A stretch of DNA of 64,000 nucleotides from Nitrosomonas cryotolerans ATCC 49181 (GTDB lineage: Bacteria > Pseudomonadota > Gammaproteobacteria > Burkholderiales > Nitrosomonadaceae). The stretch spans positions 1,506,116 to 1,570,115 of the forward strand of contig NZ_FSRO01000001.1 in NCBI RefSeq assembly GCF_900143275.1, written 5' to 3'. The notes beneath the pieces are model-generated. The model was not told where the DNA came from. It did no database searches and saw only the letters and a program-made list of their open reading frames with translations. Numbering within the stretch: position 1 is the stretch's first letter; each line of letters begins with the position of its first letter. The translations under genes were made by a program, and so were the position numbers. Shown here piece after piece: positions 48,202 through 56,979 of the stretch.

Positions 48202-49358
48202 GATGCTACACCTCAAACGTACAATGATGCGTGATAATAACCAGCTGAGATTAATCGAGCATCAACATTGTGCAGAAATTATTTGTATGTATTTAAAAGA
48301 TACATTTCGAAGCCTCTTTATTGTCAATACACCTATTGATAAACTAGAGGCATTTTATGCTTTCAATCTGGTTTTTTTATCATAGAACCATGAGCACATA
48401 TAAACTACCATAGTTTCTCTTGAAGAAAAAGCTTAATTTATCAAAGTCTCCTAAAAATACCGGAGTTTAGGCCGGGGGGATAAGAAAATGATTTTGGTTT
48501 GTCGTCCCGGGCGGTTTTTAAGTAACGGTTATTGAGACGCGAGTAGTCAGCAACATGCAACAGAACCCTTGTCTATCGAAGTCGATCAGTGATGTCGATC
48601 GGTTCGAATTCGCTTGGCAGGTTAAATATCCATTATTGTGATATAGGCGTACTTTGATCGGTATGGATAAATAATATTCATATGAGGACGCTATGAACCG
48701 CCGCTTGCCGGAGCTGGCTGATGATATAATTGAATACGATGAATTCGGCCTTGACTCAGCCATTCATCACATCATTGTTCGTGACAACCCAGTATGTTGA
48801 GTCCAACTGAGCCTCGCTTATTATATTTTGTGATGACACATGCCGAGCAGATATACACACGTAGGCAATGACCTGATCGCGGGGGATGAGCCTATCTTTT
48901 TGGAAGATCGTGTAGCCAATGTACATATTTGTGGATTACATAAAAAAGACCGCTGCATAACTGTGTTTTTAAGCTTTTCTGATTACTTGAAACATTGATA
49001 AATCAAATATTTAAAAATATTTCCCAGCCCGAGATAGCCAGTTATGCAGCGGTCTTTAAAATATCACCATGAAAATGGGTAAAAATAGATGGGCACAAGC
49101 TGTAACAGGATCCGTTATTGTTTTTCTGTTAGTTCCGAGGATCATTCAAACGAAACCTGAATCATGATAGAGAGTGTATGAAGCCTGTGTATTTTTCCAC
49201 ATTCCACATTCCATAATTTTCCAGGATAATATGCAAATTGGCGTTTATATACGCCTTACAGGCAATGTGATGGTATATGTCGACAGATTCAACTTTCTTA
49301 ACAACTCTTAAATTCTTAATAGAATTTGGCTTAACTCCCATCTTTTGAGATTATTCAA
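48202..49358. other. Gene-poor 1.15-kb region before phoR
   Basis: I find no convincing full gene. There is a 35-codon plus-strand frame at 48693-48800 (MNRRLPELADDIIEYDEFG at its start) with GAGG seven bases upstream; it could be a small gene or a remnant. The rest holds the MITE-like element at 48945-49057 and AT-rich sequence. A phoB regulator, which normally precedes phoR, is not here. Confidence 0.5.
48945..49057. mobile_element. 113-bp MITE-like element
   Basis: The ends are a perfect 19-bp inverted repeat: AAAGACCGCTGCATAACTG at 48945-48963 and its complement at 49039-49057. About 75 bases of AT-rich sequence without coding capacity lie between. GACCGCTGCATAACTG-like ends are of the kind seen in IS5-related elements, so it may be a non-autonomous derivative. 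A target duplication is not clear. It is unrelated in sequence to the 90-bp repeat family. Confidence 0.65.
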
Positions 49359-50660
49359 GTGTCTGACTTCTGGCAACGTTTCAGCGGCATTATTTTTGTT
49401 ACTTTTATAACGGCTTTGTTATGGGCAGCACTGGGTGCAGCCAAGGCGCTCATGTTCTACAGCATCATTTTGTTGTGGCTAGTCATTTATCATCTGCGTA
49501 ACTTAGCAGCACTGGATCGCTGGTTACAGCTTCCTGAGCTCACTTCATCAACGATACCTGATAGTTCTGGATCCTGGGGTGATGTATTGGCACGGCTAGC
49601 CCGCTATGTGCGTCGTCATAGTCAAAGCCAACAGAAACTCAGTATGGCTTTAGAACGCATACAGCGTGCTACTTCAGCGATGCCGAATGGCATTGTGATT
49701 CTGAATGAAAAAGACCGTATTGAATGGTGTAATCCAATGGCTGAACAGCATTTAGGCGTGAATCTTAAACTGGATGCCGGTCAGCAGATCACTTATCTGG
49801 TGCGCCAGCTACAGTTCGTGGAATATCTAGCCACGCGTGATTATAGCAATCCATTAGTATTAAAACAGATGCACTATCATCAACTGACTCTCTCATTACA
49901 GCTGGTTCCTTATGGAGATAAACAGAAATTACTAATCAGTCAGGATATTACGCATCTCGAAAGAATTGAAACGATGCGCAGAGATTTCATTGCCAATGTT
50001 TCCCATGAGTTACGAACACCCTTAACTGTAATTGGTGGTTTTCTCGAAACGCTTTCGGAAGAAAACAATACGGATTCTGACGTGCGTCAGCGCGCATTGG
50101 CACTCATGTCCGAGCATACTACACGTATGCAACGTCTGGTCGAAGACTTATTAATGTTATCTCGTTTGGAGAATGCGCAGAATATAGTCTCGGAGAAAAA
50201 TATAAATATCGTGGAAATGTTGCATGATTTATCTCAAGAAGCGGAGTCACTGAGTGCAGGGCGTCACCAGATCAGCCTGAATCTGGCTACGGATGCACAG
50301 CTGTTAGGTAGTGAGGATGAGTTACGGAGTGCTTTTGCTAATCTGGTGAGTAATGCTGTCCGCTATACGCCAGAAGGTGGGGAAATCATGCTACATTGGA
50401 TGATACATGAGGGTCAGGGACTGTTTTCTGTTCAAGATAGCGGCATAGGTATTGGATCCGAGCATATTCCGCGATTGACTGAGCGTTTTTATCGAGTGGA
50501 TAATAGTCGTTCGCGTGAAACAGGCGGCACCGGTTTAGGGCTTGCTATCGTTAAACATATAGCGAATCGCCACCAAGCACGGCTAGAAATTGTTAGTAGA
50601 GTGGGGAAGGGAAGTCGTTTTAATATTTGGTTTCCTGTGAAGCGCTTGATATTGGCATAA
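49359..50660 (+). CDS. phoR: Sensor histidine kinase, PhoR type
   Basis: A 433-residue membrane histidine kinase, in E. coli the phosphate-limitation sensor partner of PhoB. Two closely spaced hydrophobic segments (about 8-47) form the membrane anchor. A PAS-like domain follows (about 100-195; MPNGIVILNEKDRIEWCNPMAEQHLG). The HisKA box is FIANVSHELRTPLTVIGGF, and the ATPase shows NLVSNAVRYTPEGG, DSGIGIGSEHIPRLTERFYRVD and GTGLGLAIVKH. The start is GTG at 49359. No response regulator is adjacent, which is unusual, so the PhoR name is based on domain order and the YRVDNSRSRETGGTGLGL pattern. Confidence 0.85.
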   Translation: MSDFWQRFSGIIFVTFITALLWAALGAAKALMFYSIILLWLVIYHLRNLAALDRWLQLPELTSSTIPDSSGSWGDVLARLARYVRRHSQSQQKLSMALERIQRATSAMPNGIVILNEKDRIEWCNPMAEQHLGVNLKLDAGQQITYLVRQLQFVEYLATRDYSNPLVLKQMHYHQLTLSLQLVPYGDKQKLLISQDITHLERIETMRRDFIANVSHELRTPLTVIGGFLETLSEENNTDSDVRQRALALMSEHTTRMQRLVEDLLMLSRLENAQNIVSEKNINIVEMLHDLSQEAESLSAGRHQISLNLATDAQLLGSEDELRSAFANLVSNAVRYTPEGGEIMLHWMIHEGQGLFSVQDSGIGIGSEHIPRLTERFYRVDNSRSRETGGTGLGLAIVKHIANRHQARLEIVSRVGKGSRFNIWFPVKRLILA

Positions 50661-51352
50661 TGAACTCAGCTACCATCGATTCACGATAATCACCGAATAA
50701 AAAAGGGTGTTAGTGTCATTACCAAGGAAAACTGGTGGATTAATTACCAGAGGACGTTGTCGTAATACCCTGCCAATATTTCACTAGTCTGGCAACGAAT
50801 CAATCGTCGTTATGCTAGGTAATGCGGTCATGAGATTCTTGCTCAGAAAGCAGTACATTTTAGATTTTTACAAAAATCCACCCCAGAGGTTTTTTACCGT
50901 TGATTATAAAAGATTAATTTTTCAACTGTTGGAGTTTCGCAAAGATCTCACCTGGTTTATACAGCGGCAAGGAATGAAGCGGTTTTTTGGCATATCTTGT
51001 GGCGAGGCCGTGCCGCTACCACCTTCCTTTTATGAAACTTCGGGCTCCATGGAAATGAGTATACTTCAATAGTTGACTGCTCGGATTTGCAGGATCACTG
51101 TCGCTTGATGATTGCGGTCCGATTCCAGAAATAGCTGAAGTTTGCAATTGATACCTTATTCATTTATTGTTTGTATATACTCATTCGCTTGCCAGGAAAA
51201 TTGGATAGTCTTGATAGACGAAAAATCATGAGATGTTTCGTTTGTAGCGTGTGATGTGGCAGCGACAGGATACGTTAAGTGGATAAACAGCATGTGTATT
51301 AGGTTTTCAATCCCCAGGCTGGATATCGTTTCGAAAGAAAGGACAACGTAAT
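50661..51352. other. Intergenic region after phoR
   Basis: Nearly 700 bases without a supported gene. It holds repeat copy 8 (50861-50949). A short frame over the repeat (50812-51072) was not accepted. The last ~40 bases carry GAAAGAAAGGACAACGTAAT, including the ribosome site of the next gene. Confidence 0.55.
50861..50949 (-). repeat. Small inverted-repeat element, complete copy 8 (diverged)
   Basis: It begins TAGATTTTTACAAAAATCC and ends GGAGTTTCGCAAAGATCTC around the core TTGATTATAAAAGATTAATTTTTCAA. It is the most diverged of the full copies, with changes in both ends. Confidence 0.75.
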
Positions 51353-51853
51353 ATGTTTAATTTAGGCGCCATACTGAATCTGGGTTCTACCGAGCCTGTC
51401 ATAGGCAGAGCATCGATCATTGTTGAATGTTCCAGCAGTGAACTATTTCAATATCTCGGGAATGACCTGTTTCAGAATTATCCCAAATGGTCTCCGGAAG
51501 TCAAAGAGCTTGAGCAGATTACGCCTGGCCCGGTGCAACTTGGAACGATAGGCCGGCAAGTGCGCGTTGACCAGGGGCGCCGTTCAGAATCCCGTTTTAA
51601 AATATTCGATTATGATAAGGATAAGCGTTTAACCCTTCTTGGCGTATCCGATCCTTTTCGCTGCTCGTATGAATTGCAGGTTATTGATTCTGGCAATTCG
51701 ACAAAATTGACGTTTACATTTGAGTTGCTTGAGTTGCTGGCGATAATGCGTCCGCTTGAGGGATTAGTGCGTGCTGCCATAAAAGATGGCGCCGAGCGCA
51801 CTGTTCAGAATATCAAGCGTCTGGTTGAAGCTGAAAAATCCGGATCTGCCTGA
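51353..51853 (+). CDS. SRPBCC-fold protein
   Basis: A 166-residue protein with the helix-grip fold (polyketide cyclase/START superfamily), a ligand-binding cavity fold. The N-terminal beta strand and helix (RASIIVECSSSELFQYLGNDLFQNYPKWSPEVKELEQ), the middle strands and the long C-terminal helix (GLVRAAIKDGAERTVQNIKRLVEAEK) are clear. The ligand is unknown. AAAGGA lies before the ATG. It is followed after about 100 bases by a methyltransferase in the same direction, and the two may act on one small molecule. Confidence 0.85.
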   Translation: MFNLGAILNLGSTEPVIGRASIIVECSSSELFQYLGNDLFQNYPKWSPEVKELEQITPGPVQLGTIGRQVRVDQGRRSESRFKIFDYDKDKRLTLLGVSDPFRCSYELQVIDSGNSTKLTFTFELLELLAIMRPLEGLVRAAIKDGAERTVQNIKRLVEAEKSGSA

Positions 51854-51949
51854 TCATGGAAGTTTTTAATCAAAAACGAATGAAATAACACGTGTGTATT
51901 GATATTGACCCGTTTCATTGATCAAAACATATAAGCAAGAGGAAGCGTG

Positions 51950-52987
51950 ATGATGCAAGATAAAATTCCCAGTATTCAGGTGCCGCAGGTGGATGATCGC
52001 CCATTATGGGATGTGATTTTTGCTATTTATGGTTATCCTGCACTGCTCCTGGCGCACCGGCTCAAAGTTTTTCCTTTGCTGGCTGAAAATGCGCGCACGT
52101 TGCTAGAGATTTGTGGTGCACTTAATATCCAACAGCGGCCCGCTGAGGCAATATTGACGACGGCGACTGCATTGGGTTTCTTGTCTTTGCAGGATGGGCG
52201 CTATTGTTTGACTCCGGTGACTGAAGCATATCTGCTTGAGACAAGCCCAAATTACTTCGGATTTTTTTGGGACATGATGATTGATAATTATCAGGTGAGT
52301 TCAATTGCGGGTCTGGAAAAAGCGGTTCTTACCGATTCTCCACAGGCATATGGAGGCGGCGATATTTTTAAATCACATGAAGAGCAAATTAAACTGCTCC
52401 GCCGTTTTACCGCCGGCATGCACAGTATCAGCATCACCTCAGCACTGGTCTGGCCAACAATAATGGATTTTTCAGGACATCGCGTCATGCTTGATATTGG
52501 GGGTGGTTCAGGCGCGCATTCAATTGGCGCTGCGTTGCGGCTGCCAAACCTGCAGCAGGCATTGCTTCTGGATTTTTCACAAGTGTGCGAAGTGGCCGAA
52601 GAATATATTGCCCAGTATGGTTTACAAACTCGTGTCAAAACATATGCTGGCAATATATGGCAGGATCGCTGGCCTACTGCTGATCTTCATTTTTTCTCAA
52701 ACATGTATCACGATTGGTTGCCGGATAAATGTCATTTTTTGACAGCCAAAAGCTTCGGCAGCCTTGAATCTGGCGGGCGAATAGTCATTCATGAGATGCT
52801 CTATAATGACGAAAAAACAGGCCCGTTTACCTCTGCTGCGTACAGCATGATCATGATGGGCTGGACGGAAGGCAGGCAATATTCAGGCCAGGAATTGACC
52901 GCCATGTTAGACGAAATCGGCTTTGAGGAAATTCAAATCCATAAAGCATTTGGATATCACAGCATCGTAACGGGTCTCAAACCTTAA
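51950..52987 (+). CDS. SAM-dependent O-methyltransferase (class with N-terminal dimerisation domain)
   Basis: A protein of about 345 residues with the architecture of acetylserotonin/hydroxyneurosporene-type O-methyltransferases. An N-terminal winged-helix dimerisation domain (about 20-110) is followed by a Rossmann domain with the SAM motif VMLDIGGGSGAHSIGAA near residue 180. Later comes HFFSNMYHDWLPDKC, in which the His-Asp pair corresponds to the family's catalytic His region, and GGRIVIHEML. The substrate cannot be told. The start is one of two adjacent ATGs at 51950 and 51953, after AGAGGAAG. Confidence 0.87.
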   Translation: MMQDKIPSIQVPQVDDRPLWDVIFAIYGYPALLLAHRLKVFPLLAENARTLLEICGALNIQQRPAEAILTTATALGFLSLQDGRYCLTPVTEAYLLETSPNYFGFFWDMMIDNYQVSSIAGLEKAVLTDSPQAYGGGDIFKSHEEQIKLLRRFTAGMHSISITSALVWPTIMDFSGHRVMLDIGGGSGAHSIGAALRLPNLQQALLLDFSQVCEVAEEYIAQYGLQTRVKTYAGNIWQDRWPTADLHFFSNMYHDWLPDKCHFLTAKSFGSLESGGRIVIHEMLYNDEKTGPFTSAAYSMIMMGWTEGRQYSGQELTAMLDEIGFEEIQIHKAFGYHSIVTGLKP

Positions 52988-53260
52988 CACTTCATAAACG
53001 TCGGAATTTACGTTGGAATGTACAGGCATTACCTTGGGTAATAATCAATGTTCTTTTCGCAGGTCTCTGGTTTATGAACGTACTGAATCGCCCTGACTTT
53101 TCTAGAGGCTTTTTTGTTTGAGTCAAGCCGCACCAGCTGACTCTACCGTTGGCGATAATATACTATTTCAAATTTTGCCGGTGGAATGCTTCCAATCGGC
53201 TTTATTTAGACATAAGGGCTTCTTTCTGTATATAAAAAAAGGCTAATATCGATATTCAAA

Positions 53261-53680
53261 TTAGTCCGGCTTGATTGCAAATTTTCCACTTCCCATAAGA
53301 AAAACTGTCAAACCGCACAATAAGAAAAAACCTTGTAGCTCGAGCGCCCACCCACCTTGTGCATCCAGGCTTAACAGTTCATCCTGGTGCACTAGAAAGA
53401 GCGCAAACAGCATATTACCCACGATCAAAAGCCCACCAAATCGTGCAAAAATGCCTAAAATAATTAACAATGGCGCAACAATTTCTCCCAAAAATACGCC
53501 ATAAGCTAAATAGGGTGTAAGATCGAAAGTTGCAAGTTGGCCTTTGATGAATTCCAGCGAACCGGGATTAAAAATCTTTGCCATACCATGAAACAATATA
53601 AAAATACCGAGTGTCAAACGTAATACCAACTTGCCGAGTGCGTCATTTACACTAAAAATCGCTTTGAGTGTGTTATTCAT
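53261..53680 (-). CDS. DoxX-family membrane protein
   Basis: A 139-residue protein with four hydrophobic helices and the DoxX/DoxD-like signature LGKLVLRLTLGIFILFHGMAKIFNPG, then YGVFLGEIVAPLLIILGIFARFGGLLI. The family takes part in redox and thiol stress responses in some bacteria. The specific role here is unknown. It is divergent from wrbA, with about 170 bases between the starts, and both may respond to the same stress. Confidence 0.92.
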   Translation of the reverse strand: MNNTLKAIFSVNDALGKLVLRLTLGIFILFHGMAKIFNPGSLEFIKGQLATFDLTPYLAYGVFLGEIVAPLLIILGIFARFGGLLIVGNMLFALFLVHQDELLSLDAQGGWALELQGFFLLCGLTVFLMGSGKFAIKPD

Positions 53681-53850
53681 TCATTTGCTCCTATATTAAT
53701 GGTTGACAGTTTTTATACTATACCGATTAGTTTCTTCGATATCGATCAGTTTATGGTCAAATCCGAAACTATAAGTTCATTTAGATTGATTCTGTTGCAA
53801 AGTTTTCACATGGATTGAGTTGGCGTTCATATAAAACCAGGAGGTGCAAC

Positions 53851-54456
53851 ATGGCAAAAGTTCTTATCCTGTATTACAGCATGTATGGTCATATCGAAAT
53901 TATGGCCAAGGCAGTAGCTGAAGGTGCACGCAACTTCGAGAATACAGAGGTTGTCGTTAAGCGCGTACCCGAGCTTATGTCAGAAGAAGTGGCACGGAAG
54001 GTTGGTGCCAAGCTTGATCAGGTGGCACCGATTGCGACAGTGGATGACTTGCCGAATTATGATGCCATCATCTTTGGTACGCCCACGCGTTTTGGCAACA
54101 TGTGCGCGCAAATGCGCAATTTTCTTGACCAGACAGGCCGATTATGGCTAAGCGGCGACTTGATTGGCAAGATTGGCAGCGTGTTCACGTCCACGGGTAC
54201 CCAGCACGGCGGACAGGAAACCACGATTACCTCGTTTCATACTACTTTGCTCCATCACGGCATGATCATCGTGGGTGTTCCCTATTCCTGCCAGGAGATT
54301 ATGAACATGAGTGAAATCACCGGCGGTTCACCCTACGGGGCAAGCACGCTGGCCGGTAGCGATGGCAAACGCCAGCCGTCAGACAATGAAATAAAAATTG
54401 CACGCTTTCAGGGTGCTCATGTCGCGCAAGTGGCCGGTAAGCTATGCCGCGAATAG
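53851..54456 (+). CDS. wrbA: NAD(P)H:quinone oxidoreductase WrbA
   Basis: A flavodoxin-fold enzyme that reduces quinones with two electrons, limiting semiquinone formation. The FMN-binding loop is [19 protein letters not shown]. The family insert and FMN contacts appear as [25 protein letters not shown] and [25 protein letters not shown], and the C terminus carries [23 protein letters not shown]. The ATG at 53851 follows AGGAGG with a good spacing, giving 201 residues; twelve upstream in-frame codons are ignored. Confidence 0.96.
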   Translation: MAKVLILYYSMYGHIEIMAKAVAEGARNFENTEVVVKRVPELMSEEVARKVGAKLDQVAPIATVDDLPNYDAIIFGTPTRFGNMCAQMRNFLDQTGRLWLSGDLIGKIGSVFTSTGTQHGGQETTITSFHTTLLHHGMIIVGVPYSCQEIMNMSEITGGSPYGASTLAGSDGKRQPSDNEIKIARFQGAHVAQVAGKLCRE

Positions 54457-54902
54457 GTCGTTTAGAATGGTGGTACACAGGCTTAACAAAATATTCGCGC
54501 TCCTACAATTAAAACGTCTTTCTTTGGCCAGATGGTTAAGCGGGACTCTTCGTTTGTGCGATGCACCGAATACGACCAATTGTTTCTCACGCACGACGTA
54601 GTCAATAACATGGCTTACGCCAGGAAAACTCAATGGGCTCGATCCAACATCTGGCCTTGATTTTCTGAAGGCGGGTATTTAACTGACAATCGAATCGCTC
54701 TCTGGGCAAATATCTCATGATTACATTATCTAAACTGTCCGCACGGGTAACAAATATCTGTCCGGATTATCTTTAGCCCAGGAGGGTTGCAGATGAAGCG
54801 GACAAAATGACTACAGGAGACATGGGCACTTTATTTGTTACCTATAATCCTCAAGGTAATAGATTGACGACTTTGTAGGGTAAGCATATAGTCTTGGCTG
54901 TT
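54457..54902. other. Intergenic region between wrbA and the efflux cluster
   Basis: About 445 bases. No gene is supported. It probably holds the promoter of the metal-efflux operon; I could not identify a metal-regulator operator by eye. Confidence 0.5.
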
Positions 54903-55268
54903 ATGAAAAAAAGACCCTCGGCTATTAACCTTGTTGCACTCGTACTGTTTGTTAATTTATTAACAAACGCAGTTGCGTGGACATTTGTTTTTATGCATGA
55001 ACTTGACCACCATCATACGTCGCTAACGCAGGTAGAGAATATAGAACATCATCAGCATAACAAGATAGCAGATGATGAGATTCTGGATTCCATAATACAT
55101 TTAAGTCTTCATGCAGTAGGACAGCATCAGTTTTTCTATTTTACAATTTCCCCCTCATTATCAGCTGTAACAGGTAAAGAAGCCGTGGTTGCATTTATTC
55201 CTTTATTTATCCCCGATTCGATTCGGGATTCGCCTTTTCGCCCTCCCCGAAATATTTCCGTCAGCTAG
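54903..55268 (+). CDS. Small His-rich secreted protein ahead of the efflux genes (CzcI-like)
   Basis: A 121-residue protein with an N-terminal hydrophobic segment (INLVALVLFVNLLTNAVAWTFVF, about 8-30). It is followed by His-rich groups, LDHHHTSLTQ and IEHHQHNK, and a second hydrophobic-to-beta region. Size, His content and position in front of czcC resemble the CzcI/CzcE group of small periplasmic proteins of heavy-metal resistance loci. Similarity in sequence is weak, so the name is by analogy. The ATG at 54903 is chosen; GTAGGGTAAG lies upstream. Confidence 0.6.
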   Translation: MKKRPSAINLVALVLFVNLLTNAVAWTFVFMHELDHHHTSLTQVENIEHHQHNKIADDEILDSIIHLSLHAVGQHQFFYFTISPSLSAVTGKEAVVAFIPLFIPDSIRDSPFRPPRNISVS

Positions 55269-55582
55269 AGCTTCAGGTTAAGCTGGACGCTTGGCTAATT
55301 TATCCAAATGAAAAAGCTATTTGAGCCGCTTAGGTATCTTGCCTTTCAAAGGTTGCTGTGCTTTTAGCTGAGTTGGGACTGTTTGTTCATTGCCGGATCC
55401 AGCCTGAAACTCTCAATGGTAATCTCATTGCAGAAAACCTGATCTACCAGAGGTTCGTAGAGCGAAGATAGTATGTGAAAAATGCGCCTGAGATTTTCCT
55501 TGCTTAAGGATAGTCTCGAGTCCTTACACATTCTGAGCTGTTTATAATATAACCCCGATATAAGTCTGGCGGAGGATTACTC
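55269..55582. other. Gap between the His-rich protein and czcC
   Basis: About 310 bases without a reading frame of note. A GGAGGA lies at its end, before the czcC start. No strong hairpin is evident. Confidence 0.5.
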
Positions 55583-56941
55583 ATGAATTATTTTTTATTA
55601 TTCATGGCATTGTGGCATCGTGCAGTCATTATACTTATTCTTAAGTTCGTTTGTATTTCGCCATCCTTTGCCGAAAATACAACTTCTACAGTATTTTCAA
55701 AACAGGATATAAGCAATACTGCACAGTCTTTGGTTAATGATAAGACTGACCTTACATTACGTGATGCGATTCAGCTGGCATTACAACATAATCCGGATTT
55801 AGCCGCTTTTGATAAAGAAACACGTGCATTGGGCGGCGTAATCCTGCAAGCAGGCTTGTTGCCAAATCCGCTATTACAAATTGATTCGGAGGATATTGGT
55901 ACGCGGCCTAATAGCCCGGGCGCGCGATTTGTGTCTATTCGAATTAGTCAATTAATTGAGATGGGTGGAAAACGTACAGCGCGAATTAATTCCGCTTCAC
56001 TGGGGCAAAAACGGGCCGAGCAGGACTTTGAAACCCGGCGTTTGGATTTGATTGCTCAAGTGGCAAATGTATTTACTGACGTATTGGCGGGCCAGCGGCG
56101 ATTACAACTCGTAAATGAAAGCCTGGCGTTAGCACAAACGGTGGTTGATACCGTCGCCAAACGTGTACTTAGCGGGAAAGTTCCGCCCATTGAGGAAACC
56201 AGAGCGAAGGTTGCATTTGCAACAACAAGAATTGAATTTGAACAGGCGTACCAGAATTTAGAGATTGCGCGTAAACAATTAGCCTTGCTGTGGGGTGAGC
56301 CCATGCCAGGATTTGAGCGGGCTCTGGGTGATCTTGAGTCGTTTGTCGCTATTCCAGATTTTAATATCCTTGCTGAGTCTCTTCATTCCAACCCGGCAGC
56401 ATTAGGTAGTCGGTTAAACCTGGCACAGCGAAAAGCAATACTGGAATTGCAGAAGGCGCAGCGTATTCCGGATATTACGCTTGATGCGGGTGTCAGGCGA
56501 TTTATGACCACGGAACACCGCCAAGATACGACGGCATTGGTCGGTCTTTCCATACCATTGCCAATATTTAACCGAAACCAAGGTAATATTCTTGAGGCAC
56601 ATGAGCGCGTGGATAAGGCGGAGGACGAATGGGCGGCAACTGATTTGCGGCTAAGAACCTTGCTTGTGCAGGCTTATGAAGCATTAATTGCGGCGCACAA
56701 TCAAATCAATATGTTGCGTGAAGAGATATTGCCGGGCGCGCGAGAAGCTTCTGTGACTGCACGCAGAGGCTATGAGCTGGGGCGCTTTGGATTCCTGGAA
56801 ATGCTGGATGCACAGCGTACGTTGTTTCAGAACCAGGCATTATATTTGCAGGCGCTTGCAAACTATCAGCGTCTGGTCAATGAAATAGAACGTCTGATTG
56901 CTCAGCCGATTGATAAAGATGCGCGTCAAATAATTAATTAA
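55583..56941 (+). CDS. czcC: Outer-membrane efflux protein of the Czc type (TolC fold)
   Basis: The outer-membrane channel of a tripartite metal efflux pump. The 452-residue protein has a signal peptide and two TolC-like repeats (about 55-240 and 260-445). The LRDAIQLALQHNPDLAAFDKE segment near residue 56 and VTARRGYELGRFGFLEMLDAQRTLFQNQ near 400 are the standard outer-membrane factor signatures. GGAGGA lies before the ATG. It is the first of three co-directional genes, with gaps of 38 and 58 bases. Confidence 0.92.
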   Translation: MNYFLLFMALWHRAVIILILKFVCISPSFAENTTSTVFSKQDISNTAQSLVNDKTDLTLRDAIQLALQHNPDLAAFDKETRALGGVILQAGLLPNPLLQIDSEDIGTRPNSPGARFVSIRISQLIEMGGKRTARINSASLGQKRAEQDFETRRLDLIAQVANVFTDVLAGQRRLQLVNESLALAQTVVDTVAKRVLSGKVPPIEETRAKVAFATTRIEFEQAYQNLEIARKQLALLWGEPMPGFERALGDLESFVAIPDFNILAESLHSNPAALGSRLNLAQRKAILELQKAQRIPDITLDAGVRRFMTTEHRQDTTALVGLSIPLPIFNRNQGNILEAHERVDKAEDEWAATDLRLRTLLVQAYEALIAAHNQINMLREEILPGAREASVTARRGYELGRFGFLEMLDAQRTLFQNQALYLQALANYQRLVNEIERLIAQPIDKDARQIIN

Positions 56942-56979
56942 AGCTTAAGCGCAGACTCAGATTCCTCAAGGAGCAAGTT

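Noticed and set aside
48518-48763. 81-codon minus-strand frame before phoR
   Set aside because: Ser/Tyr-rich without pattern; no clear ribosome site.
50812-51072. 86-codon plus-strand frame over repeat copy 8
   Set aside because: Its middle is the repeat itself, translated in one of several open frames.
54442-54633. 63-codon minus-strand frame after wrbA
   Set aside because: Overlaps the wrbA end, has no ribosome site, and I recognise nothing in it; it could be a remnant but the case is too weak.
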